Notes: generated by a model from the sequence alone, not told the origin. DNA of 64,000 nt from Rhodoferax sp. PAMC 29310 (GCF_017948265.1 NZ_CP072852.1:3100001-3164000), one strand, 5' to 3'. Counted from the first letter of the stretch, positions 18,791 to 28,590 are shown. Numbers and translations are program-made.

Positions 18791-19810
18791 ATGTCATTCC
18801 CAAGCTGGCCCGCCCCCCTGGATCGCCGCCGCTGGCTGCACAGCGTGGCAGCGGCGACACTGACCACACGTGTAGCGAAGGCATCGCCCCGCCCGGCCCT
18901 GACAATTCGCTTTTCTCATGTGGTGGCCGAGGAGACACCCAAAGGCTTGGCGGTGCAGCGCTTCCAAGCGCTGGTGGAGCAGCGCTCTGACGGCCGCATT
19001 GAGGTGCTGCATTACCCTGGCGCGCAACTCTACGGTGACCAGGACGAGATGCAAGCGCTGCAGCTTGGCGCCGTGGAGATGCTGGCGCCCTCGCTGTCCA
19101 AGTTTGGGCGCATCGGTTTTCCCGAGTTTGAGCTATTTGATCTTCCCTTTCTATTCAACGATGCCCGCGAGGTGCGGCGCATCACCGAAGGCGCTATTGG
19201 GCGACGCCTGCTCAAGGGCCTGAGCCGGCATGGGCTGGTGGGCCTGGGGTTTTTCGACAACGGCTTCAAACAAATGAGCGCCAACCGGCCCTTGCTGGCC
19301 CCCGCGGACTTCAAGGGTTTGCGCATGCGGGTCCAGGCGTCGCGAGTCATTGCGGCGCAAATGCGGGCGCTTGGCGCACAACCGGTGAACCTGGGCTTTA
19401 GCGAGACCCGGCGCGCCCTGGCCAACGGCGTCGTGGACGGCACAGAAAACCCGGTGTCCAACTTCTGGACGCAGGGCATGCACGAGGTGCAGTCAGATTT
19501 GACGCTGACCCAACACGGCTACCTGGGTTACGCCGTCATTGTGAACCAGCGTTTTTGGGCCAGTCTGGCCGAAGGTGACCGCGCGCTATTGGCCCAAGCC
19601 ATGCATGAAGCCACTGACTATGGCAACCAAATCTCCGAAGCCCAAAACAGTAAGGCCCTCGCGGCACTGCGCGTGGCCGGAACCACCCGCATTCATGTTC
19701 CCACCGGCGCCCAGCGCGCCCAATTGCGCCGCGCCGTGGAGTCTGTTCACCTGGCGCTGGAGCGGCGCATTGGCACCGCGTGGATGCAGGCAATTCGAGG
19801 CGCACTGTAA
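18791..19810 (+). CDS. TRAP transporter substrate-binding protein, DctP family (orphan)
   Basis: This 339-residue periplasmic binding protein has an N-terminal RRRWLHSV motif followed by a hydrophobic stretch, suggesting Tat export. Family marks are IRFSHVVAEETPKGLA, QLYGDQDEMQALQLG, FDLPFLF and DGTENPVSNFW, with the conserved Arg in GLRMRVQ that contacts the carboxylate. No DctQ or DctM follows. It is a paralogue of the dctP at 27.6 kb and diverges from dctS, so it may serve as a sensor partner or share the dctQM membrane parts. Confidence 0.9.
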   Translation: MSFPSWPAPLDRRRWLHSVAAATLTTRVAKASPRPALTIRFSHVVAEETPKGLAVQRFQALVEQRSDGRIEVLHYPGAQLYGDQDEMQALQLGAVEMLAPSLSKFGRIGFPEFELFDLPFLFNDAREVRRITEGAIGRRLLKGLSRHGLVGLGFFDNGFKQMSANRPLLAPADFKGLRMRVQASRVIAAQMRALGAQPVNLGFSETRRALANGVVDGTENPVSNFWTQGMHEVQSDLTLTQHGYLGYAVIVNQRFWASLAEGDRALLAQAMHEATDYGNQISEAQNSKALAALRVAGTTRIHVPTGAQRAQLRRAVESVHLALERRIGTAWMQAIRGAL

Positions 19811-19924
19811 GCCGCGTGGCAACGCCAATTCAGCGTAGTCTGGCATCTACTTGATCACCTGCTGATCTGGGTCAACGCAGCGGACGATGGAGCCGCTATG
19901 GTGTCCGCTTTTTGCGCGAATCAC

Positions 19925-20256
19925 ATGACCCCAACGACTGCCACCCTTGCTGTTCCCGAGTGGAGTGACGCCCTGCTGGTGAACCTTCAACCCGTTGACG
20001 ACGACCACAAAGCCATCGTCGCCGCATTGGCCCAGGTGGTTTTGGCGCCCGACGAGGACTTGATGGCCCGCTGGTGCCACCTGATCAGCGCCATGGAGGC
20101 CCACTTCAAAATGGAAGACGCCTGGCTGGTGACGACCGGTTTTACCGCTGACAACTGCCACAGCACGTGCACAGCATGGATGCGTCCATGGTGGCGCATT
20201 TTGAAGCCGTGGATTTTGATGCCGCGCGGGGGACTTTCACCCACGACCGCCCGCTG
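19925..20256 (+). pseudogene. Bacteriohemerythrin-like pseudogene with internal deletion
   Basis: The first part (VPEWSDALLVNLQPVDDDHKA, AMEAHFKMEDAWLVTTGFTADNCHST) is a hemerythrin-type domain with its His and Glu ligands. After CHST the frame is wrong; the expected end (VHSMDASMVAHFEAVDFDAARG) continues in another frame from about 20152. The stretch that would encode the middle helix, present in the related copy at 27.1 kb, is missing. A deletion with frameshift therefore inactivated it. It lies between the orphan TRAP protein and gloB. Confidence 0.7.
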
Positions 20257-20302
20257 GATGTCCCCATGCCATGGGCGTTACTGCCCCGTTGCTACTACTG
20301 CT

Positions 20303-21094
20303 TCACCACTGGTTGCGTAGTGTGCGCAACGCAACAAAAACGGCTTGCGCGTCGGGGTTGTGCGGCAGGTCGGGCAGGCTTTCGCGCAGCTTGGCAATCA
20401 GGCCAGGCTGGTTGAGCCGGAAGAAGGTGTTGTGCTGCTTTTCCTGCAGCAGTGTGGTCACGGGCGAGGCGTCGCCACCCTGGCCGGCAACGGCCGTGAG
20501 CAGCTTTTGCGCTGTCAGATTCTCGGGTTCACGCGAGAGGGTGAACTTGAGGTTGGTCTCGATATAGTCATGCCCCGGAAAGAGCCGCGTGTTGTCGGGC
20601 AGGCGCGCTAGTTGTTTGTCAAAGGTTTCAAACAGTATTTCGGTGTTGCCACCGTTGTGGGTGTTACCCGCCCCGGCATTAAACAGGGTGTCGCCAGAAA
20701 ACAGTGCGGGTTGGTCGGTGTGTGCCAGCAGGCAGATATGGCACAACGTGTGGCCGGGCGTGTCCAGGCATTCCAGTTCGACCGTTTTTCCTACTTTGAT
20801 GACGTCGCCCGCTTGCACGCCACGGTCCACGTTGGCAATGCGAGCGCCCGACTTGTGGTGCGCAATGACTTTGGCGCCAGTGGCGGCCACAACGGCGGCA
20901 TTGCCGCCGGTATGGTCTGCGTGTTCGTGGGTGTTGAGCAGTTGGGTTATTTGCCAGCCGCGCACCTTGGCCAGGTGCAGGCATTTCCCGGAATCCAGCG
21001 GGTCTATGGCAAGCGCTTCCCCGGTCTCGGGGCAAGCTACCAGGTAGTTGTAGTTGCGATACGCGTTGCCAGTCCAGATGCGTTCAACAATCAT
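20303..21094 (-). CDS. gloB: Hydroxyacylglutathione hydrolase (glyoxalase II)
   Basis: This 263-residue metallo-beta-lactamase-fold enzyme hydrolyses S-lactoylglutathione, the last step of methylglyoxal detoxification. It has the two-metal motif THEHADH (His56, His58, Asp60, His61), LDTPGHTLCHICL, FSGDTLFNAGAG and FPGHDYIETNLKF, and the C-terminal NTFFRLN. AAGG six bases before ATG 21094 fits. Two glyoxalase-I-like genes are nearby on the same strand, so the pathway may be gathered here. Confidence 0.95.
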   Translation of the reverse strand: MIVERIWTGNAYRNYNYLVACPETGEALAIDPLDSGKCLHLAKVRGWQITQLLNTHEHADHTGGNAAVVAATGAKVIAHHKSGARIANVDRGVQAGDVIKVGKTVELECLDTPGHTLCHICLLAHTDQPALFSGDTLFNAGAGNTHNGGNTEILFETFDKQLARLPDNTRLFPGHDYIETNLKFTLSREPENLTAQKLLTAVAGQGGDASPVTTLLQEKQHNTFFRLNQPGLIAKLRESLPDLPHNPDAQAVFVALRTLRNQW

Positions 21095-21106
21095 GCTTGC
21101 CTTCGT

Positions 21107-21901
21107 TCATTCGGTCCCGTACATGACATTGATACGGGCCACATATTTAGACACATTTCCGCTTACCCTGCGACCTTCGTGCACCACCGAATTGGCTCCG
21201 AATCCGTGACGGAAGAACAGCGCCGAGCCCTTCATCGGCTTCACGTCTGTTTGCCTCCCATCGCGACTAAACAGCCGGGTGCTGCCACCCAGCACCCCAT
21301 CGGCTGGGCCGTTGAGGTACAGCAGCATGGTCAGCCCAGAGCGCAAGCCGGGGGGCCACTCCTGCATGGTGCTTCGGTCGCCACTCAGACTATAGCCCGG
21401 CCAGTTCCCATCGGTGTGGCGGTTGAACACGTCATCGGCGTCATAGCGGTACATATTCAGGCGACGGCTGAAGGCGTGAAATAGCGGTACATCCTCCAGA
21501 TGCGTTGGCAACAAGTGGGCAATCCGCCTGAACATCGGGCCTGTCATGCCCTCATCCGCCACCCAGTGCATGGATTTGTTCATGCGCATGCCCGGCGGCG
21601 TAGCGATGCCGGGTGCCTCATCGCGGTAGCCAAATTGCTCTGTGGCAGCAACGATGGTATCGGCCTCAGCCGGCGTGACGACATCGTCAATAGAAAATGC
21701 CAACAAACCACCCAGATCGATGTCGTGGCGCACCGGTCGCAGCCCGGGCTGGTTTTGGAGACACAGGGCAGCAGGCACGCTGTCAAAGGCGTGCACGGGC
21801 GTCATGGGCACCACGCCGCCCATGGGCAGCGATCCCGGAAAATGGGCCACGGCATGGTGGCCGGGCCAAACGCCGTCAGGCACGGGGCTATCACTCACCA
21901 T
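21107..21901 (-). CDS. 2-oxoglutarate/Fe(II) oxygenase, prolyl-hydroxylase-like
   Basis: The 264-residue protein has the 2OG-Fe(II) facial triad: His162-x-Asp164 in FNRHTDGNWPG and His241 in SVVHEGRRV, with a following basic residue (Lys252 or Arg256) for 2-oxoglutarate. GLTMLLYLNGPADGVLGGSTRLF is the typical core strand. The target is unknown (protein, nucleic acid or small molecule). Its ATG overlaps the stop of the glyoxalase-like gene upstream (ATGGTGA), so the two are translationally coupled. Confidence 0.85.
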   Translation of the reverse strand: MVSDSPVPDGVWPGHHAVAHFPGSLPMGGVVPMTPVHAFDSVPAALCLQNQPGLRPVRHDIDLGGLLAFSIDDVVTPAEADTIVAATEQFGYRDEAPGIATPPGMRMNKSMHWVADEGMTGPMFRRIAHLLPTHLEDVPLFHAFSRRLNMYRYDADDVFNRHTDGNWPGYSLSGDRSTMQEWPPGLRSGLTMLLYLNGPADGVLGGSTRLFSRDGRQTDVKPMKGSALFFRHGFGANSVVHEGRRVSGNVSKYVARINVMYGTE

Positions 21902-22314
21902 GTGCCGATGTTGGGCAATGACACCCAGGGCTCAGCAGGCGGCAGAGCACCACCGCGCTGCAATAGTTCGATAGAGATATTGTCAGGCGAACGGATGAAT
22001 GCCATAGCGCCGTCGCGCGGCGGCCGCACAATGGCCACCCCGTGCGCCTGCAGGCGACCACACGTCGCGTAAATGTCATCCACCGCATAAGCGAGATGGC
22101 CAAAATTGCGACCTCCGGTGTAGTTTTCAGGGTCCCAGTTGTAGGTGAGTTCCACTTGCGCGCTGGTGTCGCCGGGCGCAGCCAAATACGCCAGGGTAAA
22201 GCGTCCCTGCGGTATCTCGCGCACGCTAAGCAGTGCCAAGCCGAGTGCGTCGCGGTAGAAGCGCAGGGATGCTTCCAGGTCAGTGACCCGGACCATGGTG
22301 TGCAGATACTTCAT
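21895..22314 (-). CDS. gloA: Lactoylglutathione lyase family protein (glyoxalase I-like)
   Basis: A 139-residue VOC-fold protein that starts MKYLHTMVRVTDLEASLRFY, as classical GloA does. Metal ligands expected in GloA are visible: His in LHTMVRV, Glu in QVELTYNW, His in FGHLAYAV, and Glu in ISIELLQ. The reaction is isomerisation of the glutathione-methylglyoxal hemithioacetal. ATG 22314 fits the family start; the earlier start at 22344 lies in the upstream gene. Two glyoxalase-I-like genes here make the exact role of each uncertain. Confidence 0.9.
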   Translation of the reverse strand: MKYLHTMVRVTDLEASLRFYRDALGLALLSVREIPQGRFTLAYLAAPGDTSAQVELTYNWDPENYTGGRNFGHLAYAVDDIYATCGRLQAHGVAIVRPPRDGAMAFIRSPDNISIELLQRGGALPPAEPWVSLPNIGTW

Positions 22315-22322
22315 GGGGGTTG

Positions 22323-22658
22323 CTACTTGGCTTTGAGTACCCACGCGGCGAGACTCCGTGCGTCGGCCTCCGACAACTTGGGATGCGCCGGCATGGGCAA
22401 ATCACCCCATTTCCCCACGCTACCGTTGCGAATGCTCTGCACCAGCATGGCCTGTGCGTCGGATTGCCCCGCATATTTGGCGGCTACGTCTTTGAAGGCT
22501 GGACCAACCAATTTCGTGGCTACGGCGTGGCAGCCCAAACAGTCGTTTTTGCGGGCCAACGCTTCACTCGCCTGGGCAGACAGAGACAGTAGGCCAGTGA
22601 CGACCAATACAGCGATCTTGACACCTGCGTTAACGCGAGAAAAATGTTGAGTGTTCAT
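22323..22658 (-). CDS. Class I cytochrome c, c551/c552-like
   Basis: This 111-residue periplasmic haem protein has a Sec signal (about 10-31, KIAVLVVTGLLSLSAQA), the haem motif CLGCH (Cys40, Cys43, His44) and a distal Met89 in DLPMPAHPKLS. It carries single electrons in the periplasm. It lies in the same minus-strand run as the GMC dehydrogenase and its Tat-type small subunit, and could take their electrons; that link is inferred. Confidence 0.92.
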   Translation of the reverse strand: MNTQHFSRVNAGVKIAVLVVTGLLSLSAQASEALARKNDCLGCHAVATKLVGPAFKDVAAKYAGQSDAQAMLVQSIRNGSVGKWGDLPMPAHPKLSEADARSLAAWVLKAK

Positions 22659-22662
22659 CTGT

Positions 22663-23199
22663 TCAAATCCCCAAATTTTTCAGCCGGGCAGGCTCGACAA
22701 TTTCGATCCAGTAACCGTCCGGGTCTTTGATGAAGGCCACGTCTTTCATCTTGCCCTGGTCGGGGCGTTTTACAAACGTGACCTGGTTTTCGTCAAACCA
22801 CGCGGTAGCGGCATCAAGGTCTGGCACGGAGAAGCAAATGTGGCCAAAGCCCTGGGGTTGGGCGTTGCCATCGTGGTACTTGAAGTCAGGGTCGGCCTCG
22901 GTGCCCCAGTTGTGGGTGAACTCAAGAATGCCACGCTGCGCGAACGTCCAGGCGGTGCGTTCTCCGGTTTCTTCGGGCACGTCTTCGCCCTCAGCGGCGC
23001 GGTGCAGAAAGTAAAGCGAAAACTTCATTTCGGGGAAGTCGAGTTTTCGCAACACACGCATGCCCATGACACCCGTGTAAAACGCCAGCGACACCTGTGG
23101 GTCTTTGATGCGCAGCATCGAGTGGTTGAATACAAAGCCCCGGGTGGCATCCGGGACGGCGGACTGTACGCCGGGGTGGCTCTCAGTGGTAAAGCGCAT
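22663..23199 (-). CDS. gloA: Lactoylglutathione lyase (glyoxalase I), longer form
   Basis: This 178-residue VOC-fold enzyme resembles eukaryote-type glyoxalase I. Family marks are FNHSMLRIKDPQVSLAFYT, ILEFTHNWGTEAD, GFGHICFSVPDLDAA and YWIEIVEP, which give the two His and two Glu metal ligands. ATG 23199 was chosen since the upstream TTG at 23241 has no ribosome site either and adds unlike residues. It lies five bases from the cytochrome gene. Confidence 0.92.
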   Translation of the reverse strand: MRFTTESHPGVQSAVPDATRGFVFNHSMLRIKDPQVSLAFYTGVMGMRVLRKLDFPEMKFSLYFLHRAAEGEDVPEETGERTAWTFAQRGILEFTHNWGTEADPDFKYHDGNAQPQGFGHICFSVPDLDAATAWFDENQVTFVKRPDQGKMKDVAFIKDPDGYWIEIVEPARLKNLGI

Positions 23200-23291
23200 G
23201 GGAGAAAATTCTTTCGCGTTGAAATGGAGGCTTGCAAACAACCCACCCGGTGCTTCGGGGGCAGCCGGGCGATTGGCGACGGGAAAAGAAA

Positions 23292-23669
23292 CTACCCGCC
23301 CACCGCCGTAACTGCCTTTGGGGATGTTTCTGGTGCTTGCGTACGGCTGAGGATGCGCATGACGTTGGCGGCGGGTAGAGTTTGCGCCTGTTGGCGTTCC
23401 GTGGTGATCACACAGCGGCGCAGGTAGCGCATGCTGGTGACCCGCAGAAACGATGCGAAGTTGGGTACCTCTCCACGGTGCGCCAGAATTTCGTCATGAA
23501 ACTTCGCAATCAGCGCATTGGTGGTGCACCCCTCTACCTCGGCCATTTCTGCGAGGATGTCCCAAACCATGTTCTCCAGGCGCAGGCTGGTCAGCACGTT
23601 CTTGATGCGGACCGTCCGTGAGCGTTGCTCGTACTGGATGGGGTCAGCCTTGACAAAATATTCACACAT
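23292..23669 (-). CDS. Ribbon-helix-helix domain protein
   Basis: The 125-residue protein has an RHH_4-like core (RTVRIKNVLTSLRLENMVWD, then ILAEMAEVEGCTTNALIAKF), a fold used for DNA binding, usually by small repressors. GGGAG six bases before ATG 23669 fixes the start (MCEYFVKADP). The C-terminal 30 residues look unstructured. It sits 31 bases downstream of the GMC gene and upstream of glyoxalase genes, so it may regulate this cluster. Confidence 0.8.
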   Translation of the reverse strand: MCEYFVKADPIQYEQRSRTVRIKNVLTSLRLENMVWDILAEMAEVEGCTTNALIAKFHDEILAHRGEVPNFASFLRVTSMRYLRRCVITTERQQAQTLPAANVMRILSRTQAPETSPKAVTAVGG

Positions 23670-23699
23670 AGACAACTCCCGCATCAAAAAAATAACATC

Positions 23700-25268
23700 T
23701 TAAATCGCCCGCTCGGTCATCTGTTGGGCAATGTAGTCCGCCTGACGGATCGCCAGGGACACGATGGTCAGCGTGGGGTTTTCAGCGCCGCCGGTGGTGA
23801 ACTGGCTACCGTCGCTGATGAACAGGTTCGGGATGTCATGCGTTTGACCCCATTTATTGACCACGCCATCTTGCGGACGCGCACTCATGCGGCTGGTGCC
23901 CATGTTGTGGGTCGAGGGATACGGCGGTGTGCGGAAAGTCCGAACCGCCCCGGCCGCTTGGTAAATGCGCTCGCCCTGCGTGAAGGCGTGGTTGCGCATG
24001 GCGATGTCGTTGTCGTGGTCGTCAAAGTGCACATTGGGGACGTAGTTGCCCCACTGGTCTTTTACGTCGGTGTTGAGCGTCACGCGGTTGCTTTCGCGTG
24101 GCATGTCTTCACCCACCAGCCACATGCCGGCCAGGTTGGTGTAGCGGTCCATCCACCAGGTAAAGTCTGCACCCCAGCCACCGGGGTTCAAGAAAGCAGC
24201 AATGAAGGGGATGCCCAGGCTCAGGGTTTCGAGTTCGTAACCACCGACAAAACCTCGGTTTGGATTGTGTCCTGCTTCGTCACGCACGATGCCAGCCATG
24301 GTGGTGCCTTTGTACATGTGCACCGGATTTTTGAAGGCGGCGTAGACGGAGCCTGTCATGTGGCGCATGTAATTGCGACCGACCTGACCTGAGGAGTTGG
24401 CCAAACCGTCCTTGAACATATTGGAAGCTGACAGCAGCAGCAAACGCGGAGTTTCGATCGAGTTACCGGCGACGCAGACAATCCGGGCTTTTTGGCGTTG
24501 CTCTTTTCCGTCTTTGTCAAAGTACACCACGCCCGTCACCTTGCCGGCTGGGTTGTGTTCGATCCGGGTCACGTGGGAGAGTGGACGAATCTCGAAATTG
24601 CCAGTGGCTTCGGCCTTGGGAATTTCGGTGTACAAGGTCGACCACTTGGCGCCGCTCTTGCAGCCCTGAAAGCAAAACCCCAGTTGCATGCAGCGACCGC
24701 GTCCGTCGCGTGGCTGGCTGTTGATGGCCATGTTTCCGGTGTGCACTTCCTTGTAACCCAGCTTCGTCGCGCCAGCGTGCATGACCTTGAAGTTGTTGTT
24801 GCCAGGCAGCCCAGGAATTCCATTGGTACGGGTCACGCCCATTTTGTACTCAGCCTTGGCGTAGTACGGCTCGAGATCTTTCAGGGTGATGGGCCAGTCC
24901 AGCAGACTGGCACCTTTGAGTTCGCCATAAACAGATTTGGCGCGAAACTCGTGTTCTTGCAACCGCAGTGAAGCACCTGCCCAATGGGTCGTGGTGCCGC
25001 CCACGGTCTTGCAAATCCAGGATGGCAGTCCAGCAAAGTCTTTGGCGACGCGCCATGAGCCCGACGTGGTGCGCTTGTCCAGCCAGGCGAGCTGGCTGAA
25101 AGACTTCCACTCGTCGTTGATGAATGAGGCTTGAGACTGCAGCGCGCCAGCTTCCAGCACCACAACCTTGATGCCTTTTTGGCACAGCTCGTTGGCCAAT
25201 GTGCCACCGCCGGCGCCAGAACCGATAATCAGGATAACGGATTCGTCCGCGAAATCAAATTTAGCCAT
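23700..25268 (-). CDS. GMC-family oxidoreductase, membrane alcohol/sugar dehydrogenase type
   Basis: This 522-residue flavoprotein has the FAD-binding GSGAGGG at 16-22, the GMC pattern WAGASLRLQEHEF, and the C-terminal STHNMGTSRM, with the active-site His and neighbouring Asn. Members with a gluconate-2-dehydrogenase-type subunit oxidise sugars or alcohols at the membrane and pass electrons to cytochrome c. GGAGA before ATG 25268 supports the start. A small Tat-type subunit is directly upstream. The substrate is not predictable. Confidence 0.9.
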   Translation of the reverse strand: MAKFDFADESVILIIGSGAGGGTLANELCQKGIKVVVLEAGALQSQASFINDEWKSFSQLAWLDKRTTSGSWRVAKDFAGLPSWICKTVGGTTTHWAGASLRLQEHEFRAKSVYGELKGASLLDWPITLKDLEPYYAKAEYKMGVTRTNGIPGLPGNNNFKVMHAGATKLGYKEVHTGNMAINSQPRDGRGRCMQLGFCFQGCKSGAKWSTLYTEIPKAEATGNFEIRPLSHVTRIEHNPAGKVTGVVYFDKDGKEQRQKARIVCVAGNSIETPRLLLLSASNMFKDGLANSSGQVGRNYMRHMTGSVYAAFKNPVHMYKGTTMAGIVRDEAGHNPNRGFVGGYELETLSLGIPFIAAFLNPGGWGADFTWWMDRYTNLAGMWLVGEDMPRESNRVTLNTDVKDQWGNYVPNVHFDDHDNDIAMRNHAFTQGERIYQAAGAVRTFRTPPYPSTHNMGTSRMSARPQDGVVNKWGQTHDIPNLFISDGSQFTTGGAENPTLTIVSLAIRQADYIAQQMTERAI

Positions 25269-25313
25269 GTAGGTCTCCGAATAGTTTCTGGTTTCTTGTT
25301 GACGGGCGGGTGC

Positions 25314-25943
25314 TCAGCCCATGTAGGGCGGTGGGCTGGCTTCTTTCGAGGGCGCCGGTAGCCATTTGAGGTCTTGAAAGCCGCGCGTGATGTAGCCGCC
25401 TTTTTCCCAGGCGGAACCCGGATAACCAAACACCGCGTAAGCCATGTCGTTGTCATACAGTGAGGTGACGCACTGGCCGCGCACGGTGGCAAAAAATGCC
25501 GTGCCTTCCATGCCGCGTACGATCTCGTCTTTGCGGGCGGCGCTGGCCTTGGCAAAGTTGCCACCGGCTGACTGGTTCAGCCACGCAATACCCTCTTGCA
25601 ACTGTTTGGCTGCGGCTACGTCGCCTGCTGCCTTGGCGTCCAGGTCTTTGGACAACAGGGCGTAGACCGCATCGGGGAGTTTTTGGTGGGGGAACAGTAC
25701 GCGGCCCATGGCCATCAGTGTTGTGCCTTCTGCCGATGACAGTTTCTTGAGCTCCAGCGCCCATGCACGCGATGGTGCCAAGCCCGCCAGCAAAGTACCT
25801 GTGACGAGTGAGCCAAACAACAGACCCGAACCCTTCAGGAAGTCGCGCCGCACAAGCGGCAGGTCTACTTTGCGGACCACGCCGCTGTCTTCGTCGCAAC
25901 CCGCAATTTCGGGGCTTTCTGGGGTTATGGAAATGACGCGCAT
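25314..25943 (-). CDS. Gluconate 2-dehydrogenase subunit 3-like Tat protein
   Basis: The 209-residue protein has a Tat motif (VRRDFLKGSG, about 31-40) and a hydrophobic stretch ending near AWA, so it should be exported folded. Subunit 3 proteins of this type are needed to export and mature the GMC flavoprotein, which has no signal of its own. GGAGA before ATG 25943 supports the start. Order subunit 3, GMC, RHH, GloA, cytochrome c on one strand suggests one operon. Confidence 0.88.
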   Translation of the reverse strand: MRVISITPESPEIAGCDEDSGVVRKVDLPLVRRDFLKGSGLLFGSLVTGTLLAGLAPSRAWALELKKLSSAEGTTLMAMGRVLFPHQKLPDAVYALLSKDLDAKAAGDVAAAKQLQEGIAWLNQSAGGNFAKASAARKDEIVRGMEGTAFFATVRGQCVTSLYDNDMAYAVFGYPGSAWEKGGYITRGFQDLKWLPAPSKEASPPPYMG

Positions 25944-26303
25944 TGTTGTCTCCGGTGGTTGGGTCTTATCTGCACCACAAAGTGCAGTCGACCACCGTAG
26001 TGTTCAACCGAATGCACCGCAGCGGGTGATAGCTGACTACTTACAGGGTAAACCCTGGACAGCGCCCTGCGCGACAGTCACCATGAAAAAATCAGTTGTG
26101 GTTGTCAGTCAAGTCATGCATCTTAGAGAGTAAATACGCTGCGAGGTCGATGCCTGCAGGCAGGACCGCAGACTAGCGGAACGACGCGTTGATAGCCTCG
26201 ACCGCGTCTGGAATTTAATGAACAATGGGCGCTAGGCGCCCATGGAACTGGCCTAAGCAGCCGCTAAAAAGGCGGCGACTTGCGCGTTTTTATTGGTAGC
26301 CCG
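25944..26303. other. Intergenic DNA upstream of the dehydrogenase cluster
   Basis: No gene supported. It has a stem-loop, ATGGGCGC-TAG-GCGCCCAT at 26225-26243, and a second small one around 26264-26278. The promoter for the dehydrogenase operon should be near the 25.95-26.1 kb side. Confidence 0.4.
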
Positions 26304-26402
26304 TCAGGCCGTAGCCTTCACTTGCAAGCGCCAAGCATGCAGCAGCAGCTCGGTGTAGCCGCTGGGCTGTACCAGACCCTTGAACACCAGCTCACACGCC
26401 GA
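26304..26402 (-). pseudogene. C-terminal fragment of malate synthase G
   Basis: The minus strand reads [20 protein letters not shown] and [11 protein letters not shown] followed by TGA at 26306-26304. This matches the conserved end of malate synthase G (QPNGYTEP-LH). Nothing upstream in this frame belongs to the enzyme; the adjoining segment ([20 protein letters not shown]) is in another frame and not identified. The remainder of the glcB gene has been lost. Confidence 0.5.
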
Positions 26403-27065
26403 CGGTACCCGCTCCACTGGACTTCGGACGGATAGACTTGAGGGTCGAGTCCATCGACACCAGGGCGCACTTGGCGGCTTCGTCCAACGGCGTGTCGGGG
26501 GTAATCACCCGGTCCAGCAACGGATAGATGCTTTCCAACCACATGAGGCCAAATATCGCGCGGCAGAGCGTGGTATTGAACCACGTAAAAACCCTCAGGA
26601 TTTTCGCTACAGCGTGATTCCTTGGCGAGCCATCACCGAAATTCGCCTGCCGACAGGGTCATTTGCGGTGGACCGCGCAGGCCTAGCCCGCTGCGACTCA
26701 AAATCGCCGCTTTGCTCAGTCACCAACTGATACGCTGATCGACCTCAAAGTCGGGTGCCGCTTGCGCCGCCAGATCCCCACAATCAGTTGAGGACAGAGC
26801 TGGTTCGCTGCGCGTAACTGCGGCCTTTCCCGCAAGGTCTCAGGAATCCGCTATCAACACCGCCCACAGATAGCGCACCGGTGCGCGCTTGGGTGGCACA
26901 GGTTCTAGCGTGGGTGAGATGGCATGGCCCAGCGGCACCACTCCAGGCACGCCCTCGCCCGTGATGGCTGGCTCGGTCTGCCTCGTGGGCGGTTGTGCCA
27001 TGGCCACCGCCGCAGCCCTGAATAGCGAGTTCGGTGCCAGCACACAAAAATAGCGGTGCCGATGG
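26403..27065. other. Region without a recognisable gene
   Basis: A minus-strand stretch near 26.42-26.6 kb can be read as [20 protein letters not shown] and onward for about 40 residues, but has no family match, no start signal and ends in a stop near the malate synthase fragment. The rest has no protein-like frame. It looks like decayed DNA. Confidence 0.4.
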
Positions 27066-27486
27066 GTGCGCGGTGGTGGCACCAGGGCTGAAACTCTCGC
27101 TATTTCTGTGTGGGGTGACGCATGGCTGGTGCACGTGCAACCCATTAATAAGGATCACCAAACCATCGTGGCCGCACTGGCCCGGGTGCCATTGGCCGCC
27201 AATGCGGACCTGATCCCCCACTGGTCACACTTGATCAGCGCCATGGAATCCCAGCTGGTCAAAACCGGCCTTGTCGCGGACAACGGCATCTTCCCCCAAC
27301 ACGCCACCGTTTTTCCCCTCATGCGCGAGGGTGAGGCACGCGCACACCGAGGCAACCACGTGGTGCGTCAGATGGCCGATCAGCTGGGCGCGTGGCCGCC
27401 ACAGCATGGGCACAGGCATGGATGCCTCGATGGTGGCACACGTTGAGGCCGTGGGCTTTGACGCGGCGCGAGAGACACCGGGTTAA
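27066..27486 (+). pseudogene. Second bacteriohemerythrin-like pseudogene
   Basis: It shares SVWGDAWLVHVQPINKDH, ALARVPLAANADLIPHWSHL and FDAAR with the copy at 19.9 kb. Here the segment carrying the second iron-ligand group (AHFKMEDAW in the other copy) is shortened to ESQLVKTG. The end (MDASMVAHVEAVGFDAARE) is in another frame after QLGAWPPQH. Loss of ligands plus a frameshift indicate a dead gene. It lies just before dctPQM. Confidence 0.65.
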
Positions 27487-27534
27487 CCCTAGCTGTTGAA
27501 GGCCACAGTTACGCATCGGTTACAAAGCCCTTAA

Positions 27535-28563
<1,029 letters not shown>

Positions 28564-28590
28564 AACGGGTTAGCGAAAGCATCACCCCAC

